A DNA stretch of 64,000 nucleotides, from assembly GCF_025917315.1 (NCBI RefSeq), contig NZ_CP080627.1, positions 1,550,001-1,614,000 on the forward strand, written 5' to 3'. Of this stretch, positions 28,420 through 37,333 are shown piece by piece (within the stretch, counting starts at the first letter, position 1; every line of letters starts with the position of its first letter). The stretch comes from Halomonas qaidamensis. GTDB lineage: Bacteria > Pseudomonadota > Gammaproteobacteria > Pseudomonadales > Halomonadaceae. The notes beneath the pieces are model-generated. The model was not told where the DNA came from. It ran no database searches and saw only the letters and a program-made list of their open reading frames with translations. Both the position numbers and the translations under genes were made by a program.

Positions 28420-29625
28420 ATGTCAGAAGCAAACCACTCGGATCATCAAGCGCCAGCGAATAAGCCGGACATGAAAACGCTTTTTAAGGACAACCGTGTC
28501 AAAGGAATTGCGGGTATTGCCGCGATCGCAGTTATTTGGGCAATTATGGCGCAATCTAACTCAGGCACACGTCAAGAGCGTGTTGAGACGTTAGAAGGTC
28601 AGTTAGCTAGTGTTGAGCAGGATAATAGTCAGCTTAGTCAGCGTATTGCAGAAATTGAGCAAGCTGAGACTGATTTGAGTGCCATGCGTGAAGAGATGGC
28701 CTCGTTGGAAGAGCAGCAGGCCCAGTCACAAAGCGAGCTTGAGTCTGCTCAGCGTGATACAAGCGCGGTACAGTCGCGTCTTGAAGAGTTAGAGTCTGAG
28801 CGCGATACCCTGCAGCAAGAAGTTGATGCATTAAGCGAACAAGTTGAGAGTGCTGAGGCTGACTTGCAGGCGCTAAAAGAAGAGCGTGACCAAGTCGTAA
28901 GCGCTCGTGACGAAGCGGAGACTGCTCGCCAGGAAGTTGAAGAAGCTCGCCAAAGTGCCGAAGAAGCCCGCCAGGAAGCTGAGTCCGCTCGTCAGCAAGC
29001 TGAGCAAGAGCGCCAGGAAGCTGTAGATGAGCTTAATGCCGCTCAAGAGGAATTGTCGAGTCTAGATACACAGATCAGTGACGCTAATGAACAGCTTTCT
29101 AGTATTGAGGAAGAAATTTCAACTGTTCAAGATGAGTTAGATAATCTGCGCAGTGAGCGTGATTCACTTACTAGTGAGCGGGATGAGCTGCAAAGCGAGG
29201 TTGATTCGTTAACTGAGCTGCGTGAAGAAGAGCAGCAGAGCCTCGACCAAGTACGCACGGAGATGGATGATCTCATGGTCGCGTTAGATATTGGTCGTGA
29301 AGAAGTTGCAAATGTTGAGAGTGATATTGAAGCCCGTGAAGAGCAGCTTGCGCGCTTAGAAACTCAGCTTAGTGATTGGCGTGACGAACTCTCCTCCTTG
29401 GAGAGTCGCCTGCATGTAAACGATACGGCTAATGATGAAGTGCCCACGCTAACGGGTGAAGAGAGTAACGAAACAGCTTCTGGTTCTGATAGCTCTGGTT
29501 CTGATAGCTCTGGTTCTGATAGCTCTGATACTGATAGCGCTGATTCCGATAGTTCTAGTTCTGATAATACTGAGCAAGTGGAAGAAGCAAGCTCTGACAA
29601 TCAGGAACAACAAAACAGTAATTGA
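28420..29625 (+). CDS. Unrecognised membrane-anchored coiled-coil protein with Ser/Asp-rich tail
   Basis: 401 residues, family not recognised. Short cytoplasmic N-terminus, one span at about 27-46 (VKGIAGIAAIAVIWAIMAQ), then about 290 residues of heptad-rich coiled coil (repeats of the type EEARQEAESARQQ), ending in a low-complexity GSDSS-type tail. The topology suggests an inner-membrane anchor with the coiled coil in the periplasm, perhaps spanning toward the cell wall. GAGAGGGA precedes the ATG. A terminator follows, so it is probably monocistronic. Coiled-coil similarity to SMC-like or TolA-like proteins would be compositional and is not evidence of function. Confidence 0.85.
   Translation: MSEANHSDHQAPANKPDMKTLFKDNRVKGIAGIAAIAVIWAIMAQSNSGTRQERVETLEGQLASVEQDNSQLSQRIAEIEQAETDLSAMREEMASLEEQQAQSQSELESAQRDTSAVQSRLEELESERDTLQQEVDALSEQVESAEADLQALKEERDQVVSARDEAETARQEVEEARQSAEEARQEAESARQQAEQERQEAVDELNAAQEELSSLDTQISDANEQLSSIEEEISTVQDELDNLRSERDSLTSERDELQSEVDSLTELREEEQQSLDQVRTEMDDLMVALDIGREEVANVESDIEAREEQLARLETQLSDWRDELSSLESRLHVNDTANDEVPTLTGEESNETASGSDSSGSDSSGSDSSDTDSADSDSSSSDNTEQVEEASSDNQEQQNSN
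29485..29529 (+). repeat. In-frame 15-bp tandem repeat (GSDSS)
   Basis: GGTTCTGATAGCTCT occurs three times in a row, then decays into related Ser/Asp codons up to about 29560. It encodes the acidic serine-rich tail. Confidence 0.85.
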
Positions 29626-29663
29626 GAGATGCACCCTTAATGTGTGCTGATGGCTAGCGCAAG

Positions 29664-29698
29664 AAAGCGGATGTAGGTAGCCCCTGCATCCGCTTTTT
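29664..29698 (+). terminator. Rho-independent terminator after the coiled-coil gene
   Basis: AAAGCGGATG pairs with CATCCGCTTT, with partial inner pairing and a T5 tract. Confidence 0.85.
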
Positions 29699-29730
29699 GT
29701 ATGTTGGTTTAGATTGTATGTTGGTTTAGA
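29697..29730. repeat. Two abutting 17-bp direct repeats
   Basis: TTGTATGTTGGTTTAGA at 29697-29713 and again, identical, at 29714-29730. The first overlaps the terminator T-tract. Confidence 0.95.
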
Positions 29731-29796
29731 AATAGGCCGCCTAGGAGTATCATTCAATCACGTAACATTCACCGTAAGAAAACAGGAGCGCCATTG

Positions 29797-30597
29797 ATGG
29801 ACGGTGTAAAACATATAGTGGCAGTGGCATCGGGGAAAGGCGGGGTCGGTAAATCGACCGTTACTGTCAATTTGGCGCTAGCGCTTTCTGCTCAGGGCTA
29901 TCGCGTTGGTGTTTTGGATGCCGATATCTATGGCCCCAGTCAAGCGCAGATGTTGGGTGTCAAAGAAGGCGTGCGGCCTCAGGCATCAGGTGACAATAAA
30001 TTTCTGCCGCTAGAGGCACACGGTCTTCAAGCGATGTCGATGGCCTTTATGGTCAACACCCGAGAAGCGATGGTATGGCGTGGACCGATGGTGGTGGGCG
30101 CGTTTCAGCAAATGTTAACCCAAACCCAGTGGGATAATCTGGATTTTCTGTTGATCGATATGCCACCTGGTACCGGTGATATTCAGCTAACGCTGGCGCA
30201 AAAAGTGCCTGTTTCAGGCGCTGTAATTGTTACCACTCCCCAGGATATTGCGCTGCTGGATGCCCGTAAAGGCATAGAGATGTTTCGCAAGGTCAATGTG
30301 CCAGTGCTTGGTGTGGTAGAGAATATGAGCCTTTATCATTGTGAAAACTGCGGCCATGAAGCGGCAATTTTTGGTACTGGGGGCGGTGATCGTATCGCAG
30401 AAGAGTACGAGACAACCGTTCTTGGGCGGTTACCGTTAACGCTCTCTATTCGTGAGTTAGCTGATTCTGGTCGTCCCAGTGTAATTTCCGAACCTGATAG
30501 CTCAGTGAGCCACACGTTTGCAGCTATTGCTAAACAAGTGGCGCAATCAGTAAGTGCCAGCCATAGCGGTGGTCCGACTATTTCTTTTAGCGAGTGA
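29797..30597 (+). CDS. apbC: Mrp/ApbC iron-sulfur cluster carrier ATPase, short form
   Basis: About 266 residues. P-loop NTPase of the Mrp/NBP35 group that carries Fe-S clusters to target proteins. Deviant Walker A ASGKGGVGKST, LDADIYGPSQ, and the C-terminal CENC motif for the bridging cluster are present. It lacks the N-terminal MIP18/DUF59 domain found in E. coli Mrp (369 residues). The ATG at 29797 with AGGAG upstream is preferred to a TTG one codon earlier. dcd follows 11 nt after the stop, a conserved neighbour in Pseudomonas-type genomes. Confidence 0.93.
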   Translation: MDGVKHIVAVASGKGGVGKSTVTVNLALALSAQGYRVGVLDADIYGPSQAQMLGVKEGVRPQASGDNKFLPLEAHGLQAMSMAFMVNTREAMVWRGPMVVGAFQQMLTQTQWDNLDFLLIDMPPGTGDIQLTLAQKVPVSGAVIVTTPQDIALLDARKGIEMFRKVNVPVLGVVENMSLYHCENCGHEAAIFGTGGGDRIAEEYETTVLGRLPLTLSIRELADSGRPSVISEPDSSVSHTFAAIAKQVAQSVSASHSGGPTISFSE

Positions 30598-30608
30598 TGA
30601 CGTAACAA

Positions 30609-31175
30609 ATGAGTATTAAATCTGATAAGTGGATTCGTCGCATGGCACAGAGCGATGCCATGATTGAACCGTTTGAAGCTGAGCAGGTGCGCTATGTGAA
30701 TGATCAGCGCGTAATTTCTTACGGCACGTCGAGCTACGGTTATGACGTTCGCTGCGCCGATGAATTTAAAGTGTTTACCAACATACATTCGGCTATTGTC
30801 GACCCCAAAGCGTTTGATGACAAAAGCTTCGTCGATATTAAGGGCGATGTGTGTATTATCCCGCCAAACTCCTTCGCATTAGCACGAACGGTAGAGTACT
30901 TTCGTATTCCGCGCAGTGTGCTGACGATTTGCCTAGGAAAATCCACTTACGCGCGCTGCGGCATTATTGTCAACGTAACGCCGCTTGAGCCAGAGTGGGA
31001 AGGGCATGTGACCCTTGAGTTTTCAAATACTACCAATCTGCCCGCCAAGATCTATGCGCATGAAGGGGTAGCTCAGATGCTGTTCCTTGAGTCTGATGAG
31101 GTGTGTGAAACGTCTTATAAAGATCGTGGCGGCAAATATATGGGGCAACGAGGCGTTACGCTGCCTCGCACTTAA
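30609..31175 (+). CDS. dcd: dCTP deaminase
   Basis: 188 residues, normal length. Deaminates dCTP to dUTP, feeding dTMP synthesis. Typical segments: [17 protein letters not shown], the catalytic-region [21 protein letters not shown] and QMLFLES. It is co-directional with apbC, with an 11-nt gap and a weak ribosome site. A shared terminator follows. Confidence 0.97.
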   Translation: MSIKSDKWIRRMAQSDAMIEPFEAEQVRYVNDQRVISYGTSSYGYDVRCADEFKVFTNIHSAIVDPKAFDDKSFVDIKGDVCIIPPNSFALARTVEYFRIPRSVLTICLGKSTYARCGIIVNVTPLEPEWEGHVTLEFSNTTNLPAKIYAHEGVAQMLFLESDEVCETSYKDRGGKYMGQRGVTLPRT

Positions 31176-31192
31176 TCTTTGCAAGCCAAGCG

Positions 31193-31232
31193 AAAAACGC
31201 CTTACTCGCTAATAGCGGTAAGGCGTTTTTTT
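31193..31232. terminator. Bidirectional terminator between dcd and purN
   Basis: AAAAACGCCTTAC / GTAAGGCGTTTTT arms around a 12-nt loop, with A- and T-runs on both sides. It can stop dcd (plus) and purN (minus). Confidence 0.9.
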
Positions 31233-31251
31233 ATGGTCAGGCCAGTAACGT

Positions 31252-32010
31252 TTACGTATTTTCGTCTAGTTCTTCGTCTAGCTCTTCTGCAGCATCTGTG
31301 TGTGAGAGCCGCATGCCATGCGGGGGAAGGGGATGGCCATCCATGGTGGCATTTTCAGCGTTATATTGCAGGCGACCTTGCAAGAACCACTGAACCGCAA
31401 TTGGAAAGATGAGGTGCTCACGAGCGTGCACCTTCTCTTTAAGTGTCTCAACGGTGTCTTCATCAGTGACGTTCAGTTCCGCTTGCAGCACAACGGGGCC
31501 ACCATCCAGCTCTTCAGTGACAAAATGCACGCTACAGCCATGCTGTTTTACACCGTCTGCCAGCGCTCGAGCATGAGTATTTAGCCCTTGATAAGCCGGA
31601 AGCAAAGACGGGTGGATATTGAGCATTTTGCCTAAAAAACGCTGCACAAAGCGAGGTGTCAAAATGCGCATAAAACCTGCTAAGACAATTAAGTCAGGCT
31701 CATGGCGCTCGATGACTTTGATCAGCGCTCCGTCATAGGCATCGCGGCTGTCATATTCGCGGTGAGGTAGTGCAACGGCTTCAATGTCCGCTTCTAAGGC
31801 GCGCTTCAAGCCATAGGCATCTGGCTCGTTGGAAATAACAGCAACGATTTCCCCGCCAAGTTGGTCATGGCTTTGCGCATCAATCAGCGCTTGTAAATTA
31901 CTGCCACTGCCGGAAATCAATACCACAATACGTCGCGCGGCTGTTGGCTCTGGCACCATGTCGTTTATGGTGTCGTTGAACATGCCGTTATCGAAGTCGG
32001 TGCTGCTCAT
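31252..32010 (-). CDS. purN: Phosphoribosylglycinamide formyltransferase
   Basis: 252 residues. Transfers formyl from 10-formyl-THF to GAR in purine synthesis. [14 protein letters not shown], the catalytic [16 protein letters not shown] and [10 protein letters not shown] are clear. The ATG overlaps the purM stop (ATGA), so coupling is expected. It is longer than E. coli PurN (212) because of an N-terminal stretch of ~25 residues and an acidic C-terminal tail ([11 protein letters not shown]). Confidence 0.97.
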   Translation of the reverse strand: MSSTDFDNGMFNDTINDMVPEPTAARRIVVLISGSGSNLQALIDAQSHDQLGGEIVAVISNEPDAYGLKRALEADIEAVALPHREYDSRDAYDGALIKVIERHEPDLIVLAGFMRILTPRFVQRFLGKMLNIHPSLLPAYQGLNTHARALADGVKQHGCSVHFVTEELDGGPVVLQAELNVTDEDTVETLKEKVHAREHLIFPIAVQWFLQGRLQYNAENATMDGHPLPPHGMRLSHTDAAEELDEELDENT

Positions 32011-33074
32011 GCGCGAAGGTTCTCCAAAACGACGGCTTCCTCCTGGCGCTGAATAATTTGACCAATTTGATAAACGGTCTCGCCTTGCTCTTGTAGATGC
32101 TCCATGGCGTTTTCAGCGTGGGCCTGGGGCACCACTACTACCATGCCAATGCCGCAATTTAGCACCCGGTGCATCTCCGTTTCACTGACATTGCCTTGGG
32201 CTTGTAACCAGTTAAATACTTCTGGGCGCTGCCAAGTTGAAAGGTCAACGTGGGCTGCAAGGCTATCGGGTAACACTCGAGGAATGTTTTCCAGCAAACC
32301 ACCACCGGTAATATGGGAGAGCGCGTGAACGTGAATGTCTGTGTTACGCATCATCGACAGCAACGACTTCACATAAATACGCGTCGGCGCCATTAACGCG
32401 TCGCCAAGTGGCTGCCCATCTACAGCATCATTGAGTGAAGTGTTGCTAACTTCCAGAATTTTGCGAATCAGCGAGTAGCCATTAGAGTGCGGGCCAGAAG
32501 AAGCCAGTCCCAGTAATACATCGCCTTCGGCTACCTTACTGCCATCTAAGATATCGGCTTTCTCAACAATACCTACGCAGAAGCCGGCCAAATCGTAGTC
32601 ATTGCCTTCGTACATACCGGGCATTTCGGCAGTTTCGCCACCTACTAATGCGCAACCAGCCAGTTCGCAACCAGCGCCAATGCCGGTTACTACATCTGCA
32701 GCGATATCCACATCCAGCTTACCCGTGGCATAGTAGTCAAGGAACAGCAGCGGTTCAGCACCGGCAACGATCAAATCGTTGACACACATAGCGACCAAGT
32801 CAATGCCAATGGTGTCATGCTTACCAAGGTCCATGGCAAGACGCAACTTTGTGCCGACACCATCCGTGCCGGAGACCAAGACTGGCTGCTTATAACCAGC
32901 GGGAAGCTCACACAGTGCGCCAAACCCGCCAAGGCCACCCAGGACTTCAGGGCGTGTCGTGCGTTTGGCAACGTGTTTGATGCGATCAACTAGCGCGTTG
33001 CCGGCATCAATATCGACACCTGCGTCTTTATAGCTGAGTGAGGGAGTGGCCTGAGAAGTGGAGGTATCGGTCAT
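32007..33074 (-). CDS. purM: Phosphoribosylformylglycinamidine cyclo-ligase
   Basis: 355 residues. ATP-dependent closure of the imidazole ring (FGAM to AIR). Typical start [32 protein letters not shown] and the [11 protein letters not shown] loop. First gene of purM-purN. It is divergent from the perM-like gene, with about 200 nt between them holding both promoters; no operator is obvious. Confidence 0.98.
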   Translation of the reverse strand: MTDTSTSQATPSLSYKDAGVDIDAGNALVDRIKHVAKRTTRPEVLGGLGGFGALCELPAGYKQPVLVSGTDGVGTKLRLAMDLGKHDTIGIDLVAMCVNDLIVAGAEPLLFLDYYATGKLDVDIAADVVTGIGAGCELAGCALVGGETAEMPGMYEGNDYDLAGFCVGIVEKADILDGSKVAEGDVLLGLASSGPHSNGYSLIRKILEVSNTSLNDAVDGQPLGDALMAPTRIYVKSLLSMMRNTDIHVHALSHITGGGLLENIPRVLPDSLAAHVDLSTWQRPEVFNWLQAQGNVSETEMHRVLNCGIGMVVVVPQAHAENAMEHLQEQGETVYQIGQIIQRQEEAVVLENLRA

Positions 33075-33274
33075 GACAGATCCTGTGAAGCCTATAGCAG
33101 TACGGGTAGTGCTGGCGAAATGGCCAGTGCTGGGGCGATAACGGAACGGATTGTAACACCCAGAGACGTAAGTCGCATCGATGTGCGGCGTTAACCGATG
33201 TTCAATACGCTACTTTTGTTACTATTCAGTACGCTAAGGGCGCTAACCATCTTTCCAGGAGGGATATAAAGAGC

Positions 33275-34387
33275 ATGCGACATTCATGGTGGGGCGTTGT
33301 ATTTTTGGTGGTGTTGGTGGGCTGCCTGTATTTACTCGATGCGGTATTGATGCCATTTATCGCTGGTTTAATTTTGGCTTACCTGGCTGACCCGCTTACC
33401 AATTATTTTCAGCGCTTAGGCATGAAGCGACCTTGGGCGGTGAGTAGCGTATTTTTAGTTTTGTTGCTGATTCTTATCTTAAGCCTGCTCGTTTTAATAC
33501 CGCTGGTTGTTCAGCAGACGAAACAGTTAGGAGAGGCGTTACCGAGTGTCTTTAATTGGGTAGAAAACATTTTGGCACCGCAAGTACAAGAGTGGACAGG
33601 GTATGATCTAGGGGCAGAGTTAACGAACGTTCGGGAAACATTAGTCGAGAATTGGCGTGATGCGGGTAGCTATGCGGCTCAGGCGTTAAGTCAAATAGGT
33701 CGTTCGGGTATGGCTTTTGTTTCCTGGGTCACTTACGTTGCTTTGATCCCAGTCGTCACATTTTATTTGTTACTTGATTGGAGCCGGCTGCTTTCAAGCC
33801 TTGCTGATTTGGTTCCCCGTCAATGGACAAGTGATGTTTTCCGGTTGGCCCAGCGCTGCGATGAAGTTCTATCCGCCTTTCTGCGTGGTCAGCTACTGGT
33901 TATGCTGTGCTTAGGCATTATTTATGCAGCAGGCTTAACGTTAATGGGTTTGAATTTTGGCTTGCTGATTGGTGTTGTGTCTGGGCTTGTTAGTATTGTG
34001 CCATTCCTGGGTTTCATTGTGGGTTTGGTGGTGGCCCTCATTGTTGCGCTTTTCCAATTTGATACGTGGTGGGCTGTGCTGGGGGTGATCGCGGTATTTG
34101 GTATCGGTCAAGCGGCAGAAAGTGTCATACTTCAGCCTAAACTGTTAGGCGATAAAATCGGTTTGCATCCTGTTGCGGTTATTTTTGCAGTACTGGCGGG
34201 GGGGCATCTGTTTGGCCTTACAGGGGTGCTTTTAGCATTGCCTGCCGCAGCGGTCATTATGGTGCTTTTAAGGGAAGTTAAAGATCGTTATAAAGGCAGC
34301 GCTCTCTATGATGCCGAGCAACGTCCGACAGAACAGCAACATCATAATGATGGACAGGGTCGTCACGATGAAAGGGAGTCACCATGA
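33275..34387 (+). CDS. AI-2E family transporter (PerM/YdiK-like)
   Basis: 370 residues with about 8 membrane spans: two at the N-terminus, a periplasmic loop (about 90-130), then clustered C-terminal spans (LLIGVVSGLVSIVPFLGFIV; LHPVAVIFAVLAGGHLFGL). The family includes AI-2 exporters and Na+/H+ antiporters; function here unknown. AGGAGGG lies upstream. The hydrophilic tail is His/Gln-rich. Its stop overlaps the hda ATG, and the perM-hda order next to purMN is conserved in Pseudomonas. Confidence 0.9.
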   Translation: MRHSWWGVVFLVVLVGCLYLLDAVLMPFIAGLILAYLADPLTNYFQRLGMKRPWAVSSVFLVLLLILILSLLVLIPLVVQQTKQLGEALPSVFNWVENILAPQVQEWTGYDLGAELTNVRETLVENWRDAGSYAAQALSQIGRSGMAFVSWVTYVALIPVVTFYLLLDWSRLLSSLADLVPRQWTSDVFRLAQRCDEVLSAFLRGQLLVMLCLGIIYAAGLTLMGLNFGLLIGVVSGLVSIVPFLGFIVGLVVALIVALFQFDTWWAVLGVIAVFGIGQAAESVILQPKLLGDKIGLHPVAVIFAVLAGGHLFGLTGVLLALPAAAVIMVLLREVKDRYKGSALYDAEQRPTEQQHHNDGQGRHDERESP

Positions 34388-35088
34388 GCCGATTACCGGC
34401 ACAGCTACCGCTTGGGGTAGGGTTGCGAGACGACGCGACATTTAATAATTACTATGCCTCACAAGCAAATGCGTCATTAATGGAGTACTTGAGCCGACAG
34501 CTTAAGTCGGATGCTGAGCCATTCTTGTATTTATGGGGCGCGCCGGGCAGTGGCCGAAGCCATCTTTTACAGGCGGCATGTCACGCTGCCTCCGATGCAG
34601 ACAAGCGAGCGCTCTACCTTCCGCTGTCAGATCTTGGCCACTTTCCACCGCTTATGCTGGAGGATATAGAGTGTCTGGACCTTGTCGCCATTGATGATCT
34701 TGAATATGTGATAGGTCGTAAGCGCTGGGAAGAGGCGCTATTTCACGCCTTTAATCGGCTGCGCGATGCGGGAAAAGCCTTAGTAATCGCTGCTAATACG
34801 TCTCCGCGCCAGTTAGACGTTGCCTTGCCTGATTTGGCGTCACGATTAACGTGGGGAGTTACCTTTCATCTACATCCACTGGATGATAACGAGCGCTTAG
34901 CGGCATTAAAGCTTCGTGCTAACGTACGGGGAATGCAGTTGCCTGATGACGTAGGGCGCTACATTATGCATCGTGGGCCACGTGAGCTAGGAGAGTTGTG
35001 TCGTGCACTTGAGACGCTTGATAAAGCGTCGCTATCCGCTAAGCGGAAGTTGACTATACCTTTCGTCAAGTCGGCGCTTAATTGGTAA
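34384..35088 (+). CDS. hda: DnaA regulatory inactivator Hda
   Basis: 234 residues. An AAA+ relative of DnaA which, with the DNA-loaded sliding clamp, stimulates hydrolysis of DnaA-ATP and so limits re-initiation. The N-terminal QLPLGVGLRDDATFNNYYA contains a clamp-binding-type QLPLGV, and the Walker A-like loop is GAPGSGRSHLL. ATGA overlap with the upstream transporter suggests coupling. Confidence 0.95.
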   Translation: MSRLPAQLPLGVGLRDDATFNNYYASQANASLMEYLSRQLKSDAEPFLYLWGAPGSGRSHLLQAACHAASDADKRALYLPLSDLGHFPPLMLEDIECLDLVAIDDLEYVIGRKRWEEALFHAFNRLRDAGKALVIAANTSPRQLDVALPDLASRLTWGVTFHLHPLDDNERLAALKLRANVRGMQLPDDVGRYIMHRGPRELGELCRALETLDKASLSAKRKLTIPFVKSALNW

Positions 35089-35100
35089 CACATAATAAGC

Positions 35101-35136
35101 AAAACGCCCCTGCCAGATCACTGGCAGGGGCGTTTT
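35101..35136. terminator. Bidirectional terminator between hda and the phasin gene
   Basis: A 16-bp perfect stem, AAAACGCCCCTGCCAG with its complement, and ATCA loop. The flanking A/T runs let it serve both converging genes. Confidence 0.9.
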
Positions 35137-35165
35137 AGTAACAGCAAGTCAATAACCGAAACAGG

Positions 35166-35540
35166 TTAAGCTGTTTTGCTCATTTTGCTGGCTGCTGCTT
35201 GTGCTTGCTTAACGTTATCTTCAGTCAGTTTTTGACCTTTCTGCAAGAAGTCTTGCTGAAGAGCGACCACTTTATCCGCATCGCCTTTTACACGCTCAGC
35301 CAGTTCTTTAGCCACTTTCTGCTGACCTTCCATATAGCTACGCAGGCCGCTGGCATCTTTAACGCTCATCAGCTGACGCATTTGGGCGATGCCGGTATCT
35401 ACGTAAGATTTGTTGGCATCAAGCTGTGCGTTAAGCATTTTTTCAGAATAGTCGATACTTAGCGTCATATAGGCACGTACAGGTGCCATGAAGAAGTTAT
35501 CGAACTGCTGAGTCATTTCGTTGGTGTTAAATGTTTGCAT
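35166..35540 (-). CDS. Phasin family protein
   Basis: About 124 residues, alpha-helical, starting MQTFNTNEMTQQFDNFF. Phasins coat polyhydroxyalkanoate granules. The family core (PVRAYMTLSIDYSEKMLNAQ ... LRSYMEGQQKVAKELAERV) is recognisable, and the Lys/Ala-rich C-terminal end is typical. The ATG at 35540 is set by AGGAG; the open frame extends 13 codons further without a ribosome site. TGC-rich elements upstream may bind PhaR. It implies PHA storage in the organism. Confidence 0.9.
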   Translation of the reverse strand: MQTFNTNEMTQQFDNFFMAPVRAYMTLSIDYSEKMLNAQLDANKSYVDTGIAQMRQLMSVKDASGLRSYMEGQQKVAKELAERVKGDADKVVALQQDFLQKGQKLTEDNVKQAQAAASKMSKTA

Positions 35541-35656
35541 GGTAAACACTCCTGTTCCATTGCTCACTAATCGGCCCAATGATTGGCGGTGCCGTTAGTG
35601 TTGGTTGATCAGCAACGGTTTTGTTAAGCATTCACCGCGGCTGATATCTAGTTATC

Positions 35657-35696
35657 TTGCGTTGCAGCATAACAGGGGTTTTTGTGCAGTGCAACA
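35657..35696. promoter_or_regulatory. TGC-rich elements, candidate PhaR sites
   Basis: TTGCGTTGCAGCA (35657-35669) and TTGTGCAGTGCAACA (35682-35696), the second nearly palindromic. PhaR regulators of PHA genes bind TGC/GCA-rich sites and repress phasin genes. Assignment is by resemblance and position only. Confidence 0.4.
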
Positions 35697-35810
35697 TTGC
35701 TGAGGATTGGATTTATAAAATATGTAACTGTCGCTGAGGAAGTTAATAATGCGTGTAGATTTACCTAACGCGTCGATGGCGCTAGGCTTAAGCGTATAGA
35801 TAACCGTTAC

Positions 35811-35829
35811 CACTAAAATAATCATTATA
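35811..35829. promoter_or_regulatory. Candidate Fur box before fumC
   Basis: Contains ATAATCATTAT (35818-35828), the exact centre of the Fur consensus; by my count 13 of 19 positions match. It lies about 60 nt before the fumC ATG, inside a larger inverted repeat (35811-35845). The iron-free fumarase FumC is iron-repressed in Pseudomonas. Confidence 0.45.
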
Positions 35830-35889
35830 AAACATTATGTTAGTGATGTGGGTAGCGTTAGTTTAGGTTGTTTTAAAAGGAGTGCAAGG

Positions 35890-37266
35890 ATGGACACACG
35901 TATTGAACGGGACAGCATGGGTGAGCTTGATGTGCCTGTGAATGCACTTTATGGTGCTCAAACACAGCGGGCTATCAACAACTTTCCTGTTTCGCATACT
36001 CCCATGCCATCAGCGTTTATTCATGCTGTCGCGCGTATAAAGCTTGCTGCCGCACGCAGTAACTATCAGTTGGACTTGCTGGATAAGCCTCGTGCCGATG
36101 CGATCATTAAAGCTGCTGGAGAGGTAATTGAGGGTCAGCATGACGAGCACTTTCCGATCGATGTCTTTCAGACAGGGTCTGGTACGTCGACTAATATGAA
36201 CGTTAACGAAGTGCTAGCGACGCTTGCGAGTCGTGAAGGGATCGACGTAACGCCAAATGACCACGTTAATATGGGGCAGTCGAGCAACGACGTTATCCCG
36301 ACGGCCATTCACTTGTCGGCAGCGATAGCTGTTCATGAAAGGCTTCGTCCTGCCTTAGTGTCGCTGCAGGCGACGATTGACCGTAGGGCTAGTGAGTTGG
36401 CTCACGTTGTTAAAACAGGTCGTACCCATCTAATGGATGCCATGCCGCTGCGTATGGATCAAGAGTTAGGAGCGTGGTCGAGCCAAGTGGGGCAGGCTAT
36501 TGAGCGTTTTGATAGCGCCATGACAAGATTGTGTCGATTAGCGCAAGGCGGTACGGCGGTAGGCACCGGTATTAATGCGCCTGAAGGGTTTTCCGAGCTA
36601 ATGGCTCGCGACTTAAGTCAGCAAACCGGGCTGCCCTTTGAGCCTAACGAGAGCTTTTTTGCCAGTTTGGCCTCCCAGGATGCTGCCGTAGAGTTATCTG
36701 GTCAGTTAAAGGGATTTGCATGTGTGGTTATGAAGATCGCTAACGATTTGCGCTGGATGAATTCAGGGCCGTTGGCAGGGCTGGGCGAGATTGAACTTGA
36801 GGCACTGCAGCCTGGTAGTTCCATTATGCCGGGTAAGGTAAATCCTGTGATTCCTGAGTCGGCCGCCCAAGCAGCAGCACAAGTCATCGGCCTGGATGCC
36901 GCAGTAACGGTTGCTGGGCAGAGTGGTAACTTTCAGCTCAACGTGATGCTGCCGTTAGTAGCGTCGAATCTTCTTACATCGATTACCTTGATGAGTAACA
37001 CAGCCACTTTGCTGGCTGAACGTGCTATCGCCACCTTCCGCGTGCGTGATGATAATTTACAGGGGCCACTCGCACGGAATCCTATTTTAGTGACTGCTCT
37101 TAATAGTGTGATTGGCTATAACGCCGCTGCCGCGGTGGCTAAAAAAGCCTATCAAGCTGGGCGGCCAATCATCGACGTCGCCGAAGAAGAAACTGATCTG
37201 GATCGCGCAACGCTTGAGCGCTTGCTAGACCCTGTTGTGCTTACGAAAGGAGGCATACCTAAGTAG
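35890..37266 (+). CDS. fumC: Class II fumarate hydratase
   Basis: About 458 residues. Iron-independent, homotetrameric fumarase of the TCA cycle. Family signature GSSIMPGKVNP, substrate segments GSGTSTNMNVNEV and TGRTHLMDAMP are present. The ATG at 35890 (MDTRIERDSMGELDVP) has AAGGAG 7 nt upstream, so a 14-codon longer frame is rejected. The upstream Fur-like element suggests induction under iron limitation. Three 20-bp repeats follow the stop. Confidence 0.97.
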   Translation: MDTRIERDSMGELDVPVNALYGAQTQRAINNFPVSHTPMPSAFIHAVARIKLAAARSNYQLDLLDKPRADAIIKAAGEVIEGQHDEHFPIDVFQTGSGTSTNMNVNEVLATLASREGIDVTPNDHVNMGQSSNDVIPTAIHLSAAIAVHERLRPALVSLQATIDRRASELAHVVKTGRTHLMDAMPLRMDQELGAWSSQVGQAIERFDSAMTRLCRLAQGGTAVGTGINAPEGFSELMARDLSQQTGLPFEPNESFFASLASQDAAVELSGQLKGFACVVMKIANDLRWMNSGPLAGLGEIELEALQPGSSIMPGKVNPVIPESAAQAAAQVIGLDAAVTVAGQSGNFQLNVMLPLVASNLLTSITLMSNTATLLAERAIATFRVRDDNLQGPLARNPILVTALNSVIGYNAAAAVAKKAYQAGRPIIDVAEEETDLDRATLERLLDPVVLTKGGIPK

Positions 37267-37268
37267 CC

Positions 37269-37327
37269 TCTGTTGAGTGGTTAAAAGGTCTGTTGAGTGT
37301 TAAAGGGTCTGTTGAGTGTTAAAAGGG
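37269..37327. repeat. Three tandem ~20-bp repeats after fumC
   Basis: Copies of TCTGTTGAGTGTTAAAAGGG at 37269-37288, 37289-37307 and 37308-37327, differing by one to three positions. They fill the gap between converging genes. Confidence 0.9.
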
Positions 37328-37333
37328 CAGACG

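Larger units (their letters stand above)
35541..35889. other. Divergent intergenic region, phasin / fumC
   Basis: 349 bp with no supported gene. It holds the phasin promoter side (TGC-rich elements near 35657-35696) and the fumC promoter side (an AT-rich Fur-box-like element at 35811-35829). An open frame at 35848 is only an upstream extension of fumC. Confidence 0.6.
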
